Shown: positions 55,357 to 64,000 of the stretch, piece by piece
Position numbering within the stretch: the stretch's first letter is position 1
Layout: every line of letters begins with the position of its first letter
DNA from: Calendula officinalis
Lineage: Eukaryota; Streptophyta; Magnoliopsida; Asterales; Asteraceae
Length of the DNA stretch: 64,000 bases
NCBI GenBank assembly: GCA_963853835.1
Contig: OY970822.1
Coordinates: 44,814,404-44,878,403, forward strand
Direction of reading: 5' to 3'
Program-made: the position numbers and the translations under genes
The notes under the pieces: model-generated
The model's input: the letters and a program-made list of their open reading frames with translations, nothing else
Told to the model about the DNA's origin: nothing
Database searches by the model: none

Positions 55357-56691
55357 GTGAGTTCCTTTCAAACTTATTCAGTGAATGAAAAAGAAAAGAT
55401 TTTTGAGTATATGATTGTTGATCTTAAAACTTTAGTACAGAAAGAAAAAGCTTTAAAATTAACAATTCTTGAACTTGAAAGGGTAAATAATGAGCACTTA
55501 GATAAATTAGCAAAATTTAAAGATTTAGAACTAAATTTTTTAAACTTACAAGACATTAACCAAAGATTAGCTGATAAAGCTCATTTACACAAATTAGAAC
55601 AAGAAAAATTTGAAAACCAGTGTAAATCTTGGGGAAATGCATCTATTAAATTAAATAAATGTCTAAATCAACAATTTCCAGAAAATGTGAGGGCTGCACT
55701 TGGTGTTGATCCTCGGTTAAAAAATAGAAATAATTTTGCTGATTTATTTGAAGAATTTTCTGATATGAACCCTATTCAGTTTGTAAAAGCAAAAACTTTT
55801 TGTGAAGTTGGATGTCAAACTGAATCAGATGATGAGGATCAAATCATTTTTGAAAAACCAATTGGTCCTTCCATCTGTTCTAAGTGCGATACTGAACTAC
55901 AAGAGCTCAGTATTGAATTTCCTGAAAAAGAAATTTCTGATACTGACCTCGAAATTGTGCAGTATGACACTTCTGTTGTTCCTCCATTTGAAGTTTTATT
56001 TAACACAACTACTTTTGAGATATATAATGAAAATAAAACCACTTCTACTCAAAATGTTCTATCTAATACTGAGGTTGCAGGAACAGAAAAGTCAACTACT
56101 CAAGAATCTAAAGAACCTGTTAAAGTTGTCATTCTAAAATATGATAAGCAGAAATCAACTTCAAAGGATCTTCAAGTGGCAAAAATAAGAAGTCTAATAT
56201 TAAAAAGACTTATTTGCCAAATAAAAAGAAGACACCAGATCCATCTCCTTCTAAACCAGTCAAACATAACATTAAACACCAATAAAAAATGACAAACATA
56301 ACATTTTAAAATCTATTGGTGATCATATCAAAGTTTTAAGTCAAAAGTTTGCTAAACTTAATTATACTGATCAACCAAGAGTCAAACAATTTTCTAAAAT
56401 TCCTTATGAAAATATGTTCAGAAACAGACCTAGAAAATGTTATAGATGTCATCATACTGGACATAAAGGAGATGAATGTTGGACTGATCTCTCTAATCCT
56501 AGGTACTCAGTACCAAAGAAAAAGATAGAATCCAAGTCAGTATCACCAAAGAAAACCTCCAAGGTCTCTCCTGAAGTGATATTGACCTCTCCAACAAAAG
56601 AGATCAAGTCTACCCCTGTTTCTCCTACCAAAGGACCCATTCAAAAATGGGTTCCTAAAAAGAACTAATCCTTATTTTGTGTCTTGTGCAG
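55357..56691 (+). other. Putative intron encoding coiled coil and second zinc knuckle
   Basis: The segment begins GTGAGTTCC after AAG and ends TTTTGTGTCTTGTGCAG before GG: strong plant donor and acceptor, with CTAAT as possible branch point at 56665-56669. It is 1335 bp, phase 0. Copia-3b lacks exactly this stretch. If retained, it codes in frame for a Lys/Glu-rich coiled coil (55357-56292) and, after a frameshift, a second knuckle CYRCHHTGHKGDEC (56438-56479), ending KWVPKKN and a stop at 56667. Retention would therefore end the protein before protease. Confidence 0.7.
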
Positions 56692-57171
56692 GGTGACAGA
56701 AAGTGGTACTTAGATAGTGGCTGCTCAAGACACATGACTGGCAGTATGGAATACCTTCTAAACTATACACCAGAGAAGGGTCCTTCTGTCAAATTTGGGG
56801 ATGATTCAATTGGAAAAACAAGAGGGTATGGTGTGATCAAGGCAGGCAACATAACTTTTAAAAGAGTTGCCTATGTAGAGGGTCTTAAACACAATCTGCT
56901 CGGTATCAGTCAGATGTGTGATGATGACAATGAAGCTCGTTTCAGAAAGGTTGCCGGAATCATCTACAATGATAAAGGGCAACCTGTGCTCATTGCTACA
57001 AGAGAAAAGGATGTCTATGTGGTCAAGCTATCTGAAATAGACCCTACTATCCGAGTTTGCCTGCTGTCTAAAGTCAAGCCAGAACTGCACTGGTTATGGC
57101 ACAAGAAGCTCTCTCATATAAATTTCAGAAATATAAATGAGCTCAGTATGAAGAAACTGGTGAGAGGGTAG
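56692..57171 (+). pseudogene. Copia-3a protease and GAG-pre-integrase
   Basis: GDRKWYLDSGCSRHMTGSME carries the aspartic-protease DSG at 56713-56721. Then come GVIKAGNITFKRVAYVEGLK and HWLWHKKLSHINFRNINELS with the zinc His pair. There is no convincing ATG before the protease, so it must be made as a fusion; the splice junction above joins it in frame to gag. A TAG at 57169-57171 breaks it. Confidence 0.85.
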
Positions 57172-58260
57172 CCCACTATTACTTATTCAAAAGATAAGTT
57201 ATGCTCAGCATGTGAAATGGGCAAGCAGAAGAAGAGTTCATTCAAATCAAAGGTCAGTCATTCCATTAATGAACCTCTAACAATGATACATATGGATCTT
57301 TTTGGCCCCATCAGCACACCATCATTGGCTAAAAAGATCCATACCTTAGTCTTGGTTGATGAATATTCAAGATATACTTGGGTCATCTTTCTCAAGACTA
57401 AATCTGATGCAACAACAGAAATCATTGCCTTTATCAAAAGAGAAGAACTACAAAAAGGAAACAAGGTCAAGCAACTAAGAAGTGACCATGGTACTGAGTT
57501 TAAGAACTCGGTATTAGCAGATTTCTGTGAAAAAAAAGAATCGTTCAAAACTTCTCTGCATCATACACACCACAACCAAATGGTGTTGTAGAACGAAAGA
57601 ATAGAACATTAATTGAAGCTGCAAGAACTTTGTTATGCCATGCTGGACTGGCACTGAGTTTCTGGGCAGAAGCTGTCAACTGTGCCAATTTTACTCAGAA
57701 CAGAACTACAATAGTCTAGAGACATCAAAAGACTCCATATGAGCTGTACAACGACCAGGTTCCTAAAGTGGAGTTCTTCCACATCTTTGGGAGTAAGTGT
57801 TTTGTACTCAGTACTAAACAAAATCACAACAAATTTGCTCCCAAAGCAAATGAAGGTGTGTTCATGGGATACTCTCCACACTCTAAAGCTTTCAGAGTGT
57901 ATATCATCTCAACTAAGATGATTGTAGAATCCATTCATGTCACGTTTGATGAAGATCAGAATGAGCATTCTACTTCAGCAAAAGAAGACATCAGTGGGAT
58001 AGAAATTCTATGCAATCCTGAAAACTCAATTGATGAACAGCCCAAGTCTCGCCCATACTATGTTGAACATGGCATGCGTGACACTGATCAAGAAAGAACT
58101 CAGTATAACTCTACAACATCAAATTCTGAGGTTCCCATATCTGAGAACCCCAATACTGAGTTCCCAATACTTGATCTGAATAACTCCACCTATGAAGAAG
58201 GTGAATCCTCTAGTACATTTCAAGAATCCACCTCAGAACTGCAAAATCAAGAAGAATAGC
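57172..58260 (+). pseudogene. Copia-3a integrase
   Basis: CSACEMGKQKKSSF supplies the zinc Cys pair, then HMDLFGP (Asp), LRSDHGTEFKNS (Asp) and NGVVERKNRTLIEAARTLLC (Glu; after a one-base loss near 57545). VEFFHIFGSKCFVLSTKQNH and GVFMGYSPHSKAFRVYI are the C-terminal landmarks. A TAG at 57717-57719 and the frameshift inactivate it. Confidence 0.85.
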
Positions 58261-59445
58261 AACCTGAACTGTCTAATACTGACCAAAATTCAACTCAGTA
58301 TCAGGCAGACAACACATCAGTACAACAAGACATTGTTGACCTTGTTTCAAATGCTCCCTTAGGAAACAATCTAAGGGAACACATAGATCATCCACATTCT
58401 AATATTATTGGTCCAATTGAACAAGGTGTCCAAACAAGAAGAAAGTTAGAGTTTGAACCCCAAGCAACTGCAAATTTTTGCTTCTTCTCAAGCTTCTTAT
58501 CAACCATGGAACCAAAGAAAGCTGATGAAGCTTTATTAGATGAAGACTGGGTAGAAGTCATGCAAGAAGAATTAACAGAGTTTGAAAGAAACAAAGTTTG
58601 GAACTTAGTACCACCTCCTGCTGGCAAAACTATCATTGGTACTAAGTGGGTATTATAAGATGGACAAGGATGGTGTTGTCATTAGAAACAAAGCTAGACT
58701 GGTTGCTCAGGGTTACAGGCAAGAAGAAGGCATTGACTATGATGAAACTTTTGCACCAATTGCAAGAATTGAAGCTATTAGGCTGTATCTTGCATATGCA
58801 ACTTTCAAGAACTTCAAAGTTTATCAGATGGATGTCAAGAGTGCCTTCCTCAATGGAAAATTAAAAGAGGAAGTTTATGTTAAACAACCACCAGGATTTG
58901 TTAATCCTAAATTTCCAAATTATGTTTTCAAGCTTGATAAATCTTTGTATGGGCTCAAACAAGCTCCAAGAGCCTGGTATGATACCCTGTCTGAGTACTT
59001 AATTGAAAATAAATTTATAAGATGTAAAATTGGCAAAACATTATTTTCAAAAAGGAAAGGTTCTGACATCTTACTTATTCAGATATATGTAGATGATATT
59101 ATCTTTGGCTCCACTGACAAGTCAATATGTGACTGGTTTGCTAAGATAATGTCATCTTAGTATCAGATGAGTATGATGGGTGAACTTACTTACTTTCTTG
59201 GTTTACAAGTTGATCAAAAGCCTGATGGCACTTTTATAAATCAAAGTAAGTATGTGCATGACATGCTAAAGAAATACAAATTTGAAAATTTATCTTCCAT
59301 GCACACTCCTATGGGTACTCAGGATAAAATAAGTAAAGATGAAACTGGTAAACCAGTATGTCAATCCACATATCGAGGTATGATTGGTTCTTTACTTTAC
59401 TTAACAGCTAGCAGGCCTGATATCATGTTTGCAACTTGTTTGTGA
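58261..59445 (+). pseudogene. Copia-3a reverse transcriptase
   Basis: From EDWVEVMQEELTEFERNKVW through LVAQGYRQEEGIDYDETFAP, YQMDVKSAFLNGKLKEEVYV, YGLKQAPRAWYDTLSEYLIE to the catalytic YVDD at 59086-59097 and MMGELTYFLGLQVDQ. A frameshift near 58650, TAG at 59158 and TGA near 59443 interrupt an otherwise well-kept domain. Confidence 0.85.
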
Positions 59446-60010
59446 GCTCGGTATCAGGCTGATCCTAAAGAATCACATATGAAAGTTGTTAAGCGCATTT
59501 TTAGATATCTTTCAGGTACTCCTAACATGGGTCTTTGGTATCCCAAAGATTCAAACTTTGACCTTGAAGGGTATACAGATGCAGATTTGGCAGGTTGTCG
59601 ATTGGACAGGAAAAGTACAAGTGGAGGATGTCAATTCCTCGGTGGTAGACTAGTTGGTTGGTCATCCAAGAAGCAAAATTCAGTAGCAACTTCCACTGCA
59701 GAAGCATAATATGTTGCTGCAGGAAGTTGTTGTGCTCAATTCTTATGGATGCAGTATCAACTAATGGACTATGGGTTCAATTTCCAGAAAACTCCTATTC
59801 ATTGTGATAACAAGAGTGCTATTGCTATCACTAAAAACCCAGTCCATCACTCAAGGACAAAGCACATTGATATCAGACACCACTTTATTCGAGATAAAGT
59901 GGAAAAGGGTAAGGTTGAGGTAGATTTCGTTCCTACAGATGATCAATTGGCCGATGTGTTTACTAAACCTCTCTCTGAGGAAAGGTTATGTACCTACTAG
60001 GACAATTGGG
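59446..60010 (+). pseudogene. Copia-3a RNase H and C-terminus
   Basis: It has KVVKRIFRYLSGTPNMGLWY, GYTDADLAGCRLDRKSTSGG, STAEA-stop-YVAAGSC, CDNKSAIAITKNPVHHSRTK and VPTDDQLADVFTKPLSEERL. The TAA at 59707 replaces a sense codon in the AEAEY motif. Confidence 0.85.
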
Positions 60011-60480
60011 TATGTTGAATCCTTAATTTTCCTTAAATTTTCTGATACTGATCTCTCAGTATTGATTCCAATACTGACTCACTCAGTATCACTCGTCTGA
60101 TTTATCAAATGTTAATAATTTTTATTTTTTATTAATTTATGGATTAAATTAAATGTTTTTATAATTTTTAATATTTATTTTAATTTAATTTTTTTTACTC
60201 GGTATTGATGTCCTGGAGTGGTAAAACTGACTTTTAATCTTCATACTCCCCAACGGTAACCTTTCTTAATAAGAAAGTTACCGTTGGAACAGGATAAGGC
60301 TGTCAAATCAGCCGGTTTTACTTCCCAATACCGTAATTATCTCTAATTAAGTATAAATAACCGTTTCTTTTCTTTCTTTCAAACTTTCTAACAGTTATTT
60401 CATACTTTCTCTTACAATTCTCTCTGCGATTAACGATTGTACTTTTCCTTTGCAGACAAATTTCTTAAACACAATCGCAG
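60011..60480 (+). promoter_or_regulatory. ORF3 upstream region: hairpin, TATA, acceptor
   Basis: A 17-bp inverted repeat with one bulge (60250-60267 and 60271-60287, loop AAT; arms CCAACGGTAAC/GTTACCGTTGG), TATAAATA at 60352-60359, a pyrimidine-rich stretch and a splice-acceptor-like CCTTTGCAG|AC (60447-60455) precede the ORF3 ATG. Either an internal promoter or a spliced subgenomic RNA could express ORF3. Confidence 0.45.
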
Positions 60481-61887
60481 ATGGCAAATTACAGATTCTT
60501 TCCACCGGAGGCTGCACCGGCGACTCAGTTTCGAAAGGACGAATTACCCAAGTTTGCGAGGAATAACATAACCGCTAATTTCAACATTCCTCAGGCGTGG
60601 GCTTGTCCTGAATTCACTCACATCGTAACTTACTTGAAGCATTGTCCTTTCACTCGAGCCTTGAGTCAATCTCCTCGAGCGATACATCCAGAGATGCTGT
60701 GTGAATTTTGGTACTCTGCAAAACTCGATTCTCCAGATATGATTACTTGTTGGATTATCCGAGATCAACATCGAGCTTTTGTCTCCACTGCTATTATTCG
60801 GGAAACACTGAGTCTTCCTGCTCACGCTCAGTATGAGCCCTTTGTTGATCGAACAGAGGCTCACTCAGTGTTACCATTTATTGGACGCAGAGGAACAACA
60901 GTCATAATTAAAAGGAATGAGTTTGGTCCAATGTGGGGCGTTTTAATTTCTACTCTCATTCGGTGTATGACTCACGAGACAGGAGCTTTGGATCAAATCA
61001 ATGACTTTGGAATGCAGATTGTCCATGCCATGTACCATGGATGGGATATTGATTATGCCAGATTAATATTTAATGAACTTGCTTCTCTGGTTCAAACTCA
61101 AATCAGAGAAGTCAATGTTCCTTTTTGCAGATTTTTATCTCTAATTTTTCAGCATTCTATGCCTGCTCATGTCTATGATGAATTCAATAGTCCAAGAGCA
61201 GATCTTCCTCCCTTACATGAGAAAATTTATTTTTACAGACCAAGGGAAGGAGAACATGTACTGAGTCACTCAATGTGGGCTATTGTACAGGCACACATTA
61301 ATGATGAAGAACATTCTGATACTGAATCAGAAAATGATGATGATGATGATGATGATAATCATGATGATAGTGGTGATGGTGGAAATGATGTTCAAGATGT
61401 TGAGATGATGGAGGCTCAACCAGAACCGGTACAAGAACCACCACACATTCCTCAAATTGAACAGGATCCTGATGCTCCTCATACGGCATCAGATCCTGAT
61501 GCTGAGTCCTCAGAAGACACACGAGTTGTCCTGAGAAGAAGAAGACGAAACTTATCTCCTGTGATAATGGGGGGTTTATCATCAGAAGAGATGCCACCAA
61601 CAAATGTTCCATCTTTGACTGCATCTCTTCAAGCACATAGTCTTGTTGCGGCCACCGCTGACCTTCCAGGTCCTGAACCAGATCCCATTGCTCAGCCATT
61701 TGAGGAACCTCATGTTCCTCTTGATGTGGAGATTCAGTTTGAGCAAAACATACTGGAAGGTGCACATGATCGAAGAGAAGATGCTCCTGAAGGTGCTGGT
61801 GCCTCAAATCAAAATACAGATGATCCAGCACCGACCTCTGCAGATGCTCGAAGGGAATCTGACAAAGTCTTAGGTATGAATTTCTAA
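60481..61887 (+). CDS. Copia-3a ORF3, plant transposon accessory protein (N-terminal part)
   Basis: An uninterrupted 468-codon frame begins MANYRFFPPEAAPATQF. Residues about 50-240 (EMLCEFWYSAKLDSPDMITC, SLPAHAQYEPFVDRTEAHSV, FGPMWGVLISTLIRCMTHET, YARLIFNELASLVQTQI, CRFLSLIFQHSMPAH) follow the pattern of the 'putative plant transposon protein' family carried downstream of pol in many copia elements. An Asp-rich run (about residues 285-300) and an acidic/Pro-rich tail follow. No signal peptide or membrane segment is seen, so an envelope role is not supported by sequence. It is unusually intact compared with the broken pol genes. The C-terminal coiled-coil half seen in Copia-4 is missing. Function unknown. 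Confidence 0.7.
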   Translation: MANYRFFPPEAAPATQFRKDELPKFARNNITANFNIPQAWACPEFTHIVTYLKHCPFTRALSQSPRAIHPEMLCEFWYSAKLDSPDMITCWIIRDQHRAFVSTAIIRETLSLPAHAQYEPFVDRTEAHSVLPFIGRRGTTVIIKRNEFGPMWGVLISTLIRCMTHETGALDQINDFGMQIVHAMYHGWDIDYARLIFNELASLVQTQIREVNVPFCRFLSLIFQHSMPAHVYDEFNSPRADLPPLHEKIYFYRPREGEHVLSHSMWAIVQAHINDEEHSDTESENDDDDDDDNHDDSGDGGNDVQDVEMMEAQPEPVQEPPHIPQIEQDPDAPHTASDPDAESSEDTRVVLRRRRRNLSPVIMGGLSSEEMPPTNVPSLTASLQAHSLVAATADLPGPEPDPIAQPFEEPHVPLDVEIQFEQNILEGAHDRREDAPEGAGASNQNTDDPAPTSADARRESDKVLGMNF

Positions 61888-62545
61888 AATGCTCTCAAAC
61901 TTTTATATATAAATATTTTTCCCAAATAGAGACTAAGTATCGGCCAGTACCAACTCAATACTGACCAAAGTCTCAACCGAACTTTCAAGCATATCCAATT
62001 ATGACAAACATAGATAGCCCACTGCTGCTATGCAAAATTCATATACCGAGCACTTAAATGATCATTGTCAGTCTATAGTTGTCTCAACATCTTAAGAGAC
62101 AATGGTGGTGATGTCATACTGACACCCACTGGTGCTGCTTGAATGATGTCTTACTTATTTTGAGTAAGGTTACATAATTCAAGAAATGATCACAAACCTT
62201 TAAGCCACAAAAGCCAAAATTTTCCATGGGTTTAAGCCACATTTCTGTTATCACTCTGATACCGAGTGATAAACATTGAAAACAACAAGAAGCACATCCC
62301 AGGCTTCGATTACCCAAACCAAACCTTTTAGTAAATGTGACCAATCCTATACTGAGCTACTCAAATATTCACACTCACATTTACTAAATACTTCTTACAC
62401 ATGCTATGCACAAGTTCACAATATTTCTGTTAAGGCAAAAAGCCTTACCCCTTTATGAATCTTAGGATAACAAAACAACCTAGACTAGCTTAGATTAAAT
62501 AGTAGATTAAATTAGCTAAGTTAGGAGTGATACTGAGTTTGGCAA
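61888..62545. other. Copia-3a tail, nothing recognised
   Basis: No gene and no clear GGGGGAG polypurine tract is seen before the LTR, so the tail may be rearranged. The actual LTR start may be near 62518 (AGTTAGGAGTG). Confidence 0.4.
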
Positions 62546-62935
62546 GTATTGGCCACTCAGTATCAACACTCAGTATTGGAAAACCAATACTGAGTAAAAG
62601 GACTGAGTTACAAGTCAGTATTGTAACGGACTAAGATCACATCCCTTGATCTTAGTCATTTCCTTAGTTTAGTCCTTCGGTTACTCCTTTGCCATTATGT
62701 AAGATCTCTATAAACACTATAAATAGAGATCATCTTGCAAAGGAGTATTTACCAATTTACACGTTCACTAATATCTCTTTGTAATTGTTCAAGTGGTCAT
62801 GCATTTCCGCTACAAGCCACACTTTGTGGAATAATATACGTTTGACTAAATTACTATGTTAATCACCTTAATTGTCTTAAGTAAATTATTAATCTAAACA
62901 ATTATCAAACAAACCAGGGTTGTTGTGACCTAACA
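62546..62935 (+). repeat. Shared LTR of Copia-3a and Copia-3b
   Basis: It corresponds to 53624-54009. The hairpin ACTCAGTATTGG/CCAATACTGAGT is kept at 62568-62595 with loop AAAA instead of AAAT. It is followed by the PBS at 62938-62949 and gag, so it acts as 3' LTR of 3a and 5' LTR of 3b. Confidence 0.85.
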
Positions 62936-62937
62936 AC

Positions 62938-62949
62938 TGGTATCAGAGC
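62938..62949 (+). other. Primer-binding site of Copia-3b
   Basis: TGGTATCAGAGC two bases after the LTR end. Confidence 0.9.
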
Positions 62950-63033
62950 AGGCTAAATTAATTCTTATTTAGTCGATCTATTACCCTGGCAGCCATTCCC
63001 TATATTTATCCTTCCAACACTCAAAAATCCAAA

Positions 63034-64000
63034 ATGTCTACAATCATAGCACCTGTTATGTCTAGTAAGGGAGTGCCCATCTTTGATAGAAAAGACTTTC
63101 ATCAATGGAAGCTTAAAGCTCAGTGGTATCTTGAATCCATTCATCATGCGATGCTCACTATGCTAAATGATGGTCATATCATTCCACAAACTGTGGAACT
63201 TGTTGCTGCTACTGATGATGCTCCTGAGAGCACAAGAATAGTTCCTAAACTGAAACACACCTGGACTGATACTGACCGTCAGTTATTTAGTCTAGACTCA
63301 AGAGCAAAGGGGGTGATTGGTAATGCTGTTACCAAAGAAATACCTAATGCAATTATGAAATTGCCAACAGCAATGGCTATATGGGATAGTCTATCAATCA
63401 CTTATGAAGGCACACCAAAGGTGAAGTTGCAGAGGAAAAGCAACATGAGAAGGAAGTATGAAAACTTCTTCTCTAGTCCAAATGAAGACATCACTACTCT
63501 CTATAACAGGTTCAATACTGTTGTCCATGATTTAATCAGTGTAGGCGTTGTGAAGGAGGAAGGAGAGCTTGTTCAAAAGTTCTTAGATAGTCTTGGTGTT
63601 AGCTCTTCCAATACTGACCCAAGATCAGGTCTTTGCTATAGGTGTGGAAAGCCTGGGCACATTGCTGCTAATTGTCATGCCAAGTCAACTGAAACTGATC
63701 AGAATGACAAGATTGCATACCGAGCTAAAAGGTATAGAGACAAGTATGTCAAACTAAAGAACTGGAGCAAGGGGAAGAATGCAGCAGGGAATGGAGCACC
63801 TCATCAAGCACTTTACTCAGATGCTTGGATGGATGAGGAGATAAGTGATGATGAGGAAGAGATTGAGAACAAAGCCTTCATGGCTTTTACTGAAGAAGAT
63901 TTGAAGAGCTCCTTTGAAAGAGATATCAAAGAAGCTGAGAGGATGAGTGTCCATACTGATTGGGATTCCATTCAGTTGTACAAGGGTGACAGAAAATGGT
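63034..64000 (+). CDS. Copia-3b gag fused in frame to protease start (runs off window)
   Basis: ATG at 63034 opens MSTIIAPVMSSKGVPIFDRK, and I find no stop in 322 codons to the window edge. It parallels Copia-3a gag without its frameshift. A 300-bp in-frame segment (3a 54667-54966, with a shared CTT at the ends) is missing, so FLDSL joins GVSSSNTDPRSG. The zinc knuckle CYRCGKPGHIAANC is kept (about 63637-63678). At 63984/63985 LYK joins GDRKW, exactly the predicted splice product of 3a, leading toward the protease. The rest is outside the window. This may be the better-preserved copy. Confidence 0.85.
   Translation, partial: MSTIIAPVMSSKGVPIFDRKDFHQWKLKAQWYLESIHHAMLTMLNDGHIIPQTVELVAATDDAPESTRIVPKLKHTWTDTDRQLFSLDSRAKGVIGNAVTKEIPNAIMKLPTAMAIWDSLSITYEGTPKVKLQRKSNMRRKYENFFSSPNEDITTLYNRFNTVVHDLISVGVVKEEGELVQKFLDSLGVSSSNTDPRSGLCYRCGKPGHIAANCHAKSTETDQNDKIAYRAKRYRDKYVKLKNWSKGKNAAGNGAPHQALYSDAWMDEEISDDEEEIENKAFMAFTEEDLKSSFERDIKEAERMSVHTDWDSIQLYKGDRKW

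Larger units (their letters stand above)
53624..62935 (+). mobile_element. Copia-3a: Ty1/copia element with third ORF
   Basis: Order: LTR, PBS, gag, intron-like coiled-coil insert, protease, integrase, RT, RNase H, 470-bp spacer, ORF3, 660-bp tail, LTR. The second LTR is immediately followed by another PBS and gag (Copia-3b), so the two share it. About ten stops or frameshifts (for example near 54583, 56292, 57172, 57545, 57717, 58650, 59158, 59443, 59707) make this copy inactive. The exact outer LTR starts are uncertain. Confidence 0.8.

Noticed and set aside
61298..61831. 177-codon minus-strand frame rich in His and Gln
   Set aside because: Shadow of the Asp-rich and acidic part of ORF3 on the plus strand.
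60481..61887. ORF3 as a viral envelope gene
   Set aside because: No signal peptide, transmembrane segment or glycoprotein features are visible; only the genomic position is env-like.

Overview
This window is repeat-rich nuclear DNA from a flowering plant, most likely a eudicot; Asteraceae is my best guess. The evidence is tRNA-Met-primed Ty1/copia and Ty3/gypsy LTR retrotransposons, Stowaway, hAT and PIF/Harbinger DNA elements, Helitron 3' ends, and pieces of plant gene families (F-box/LRR, CDCA7-like, USP-domain kinase). There are no operons, rRNA genes or CRISPR. I see no intact single-copy host gene: host-type coding sequence is all fragmentary, and almost everything else is nested mobile DNA.

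1-1.6 kb holds an F-box/LRR fragment, a GC-rich foldback element and a tRNA-like pol III relic. 1.6-18.9 kb is a three-level nest: Gypsy-1 (TSD TTGAC at both ends) contains degenerate Copia-1, which is split by Gypsy-2 (minus strand, TSD ACTTA). 19.2-30.6 kb starts at a Helitron 3' end and continues as a foldback element whose centre is opened by Copia-2, a full-length but dead element with 240-bp LTRs. 30.6-34.3 kb has two Stowaway MITEs, diverged tandem repeats carrying a hAT MITE, and a second Helitron end. 34.5-40.4 kb has two copies of a CDCA7-like fragment, each with an snRNA-type promoter signature, flanking a second F-box/LRR pseudogene. 40.4-49.9 kb is an internally deleted chromovirus (Gypsy-3, minus strand) whose LTR is opened by a PIF/Harbinger transposon with an apparently intact transposase. 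49.9-53.6 kb is the 3' part of Copia-4 (minus). 53.6-64 kb is two Copia-3 copies in tandem (LTR-internal-LTR-internal).

The most interesting signal is in Copia-3. The second copy (3b) is joined exactly as if a 1335-bp GT-AG intron had been removed from the first copy (3a): donor AAG|GTGAGT at 55357, acceptor GTGCAG|GG at 56691, phase 0. The removed segment holds a long coiled-coil and second zinc-knuckle region that ends in a stop codon just before the acceptor. Copia-2 has the same layout. This suggests splicing switches these elements between a Gag-plus-coil product and a Gag-Pol product. Copia-3 also carries a third ORF (60481-61887) preceded by a hairpin, a TATA box and a splice-acceptor-like site.
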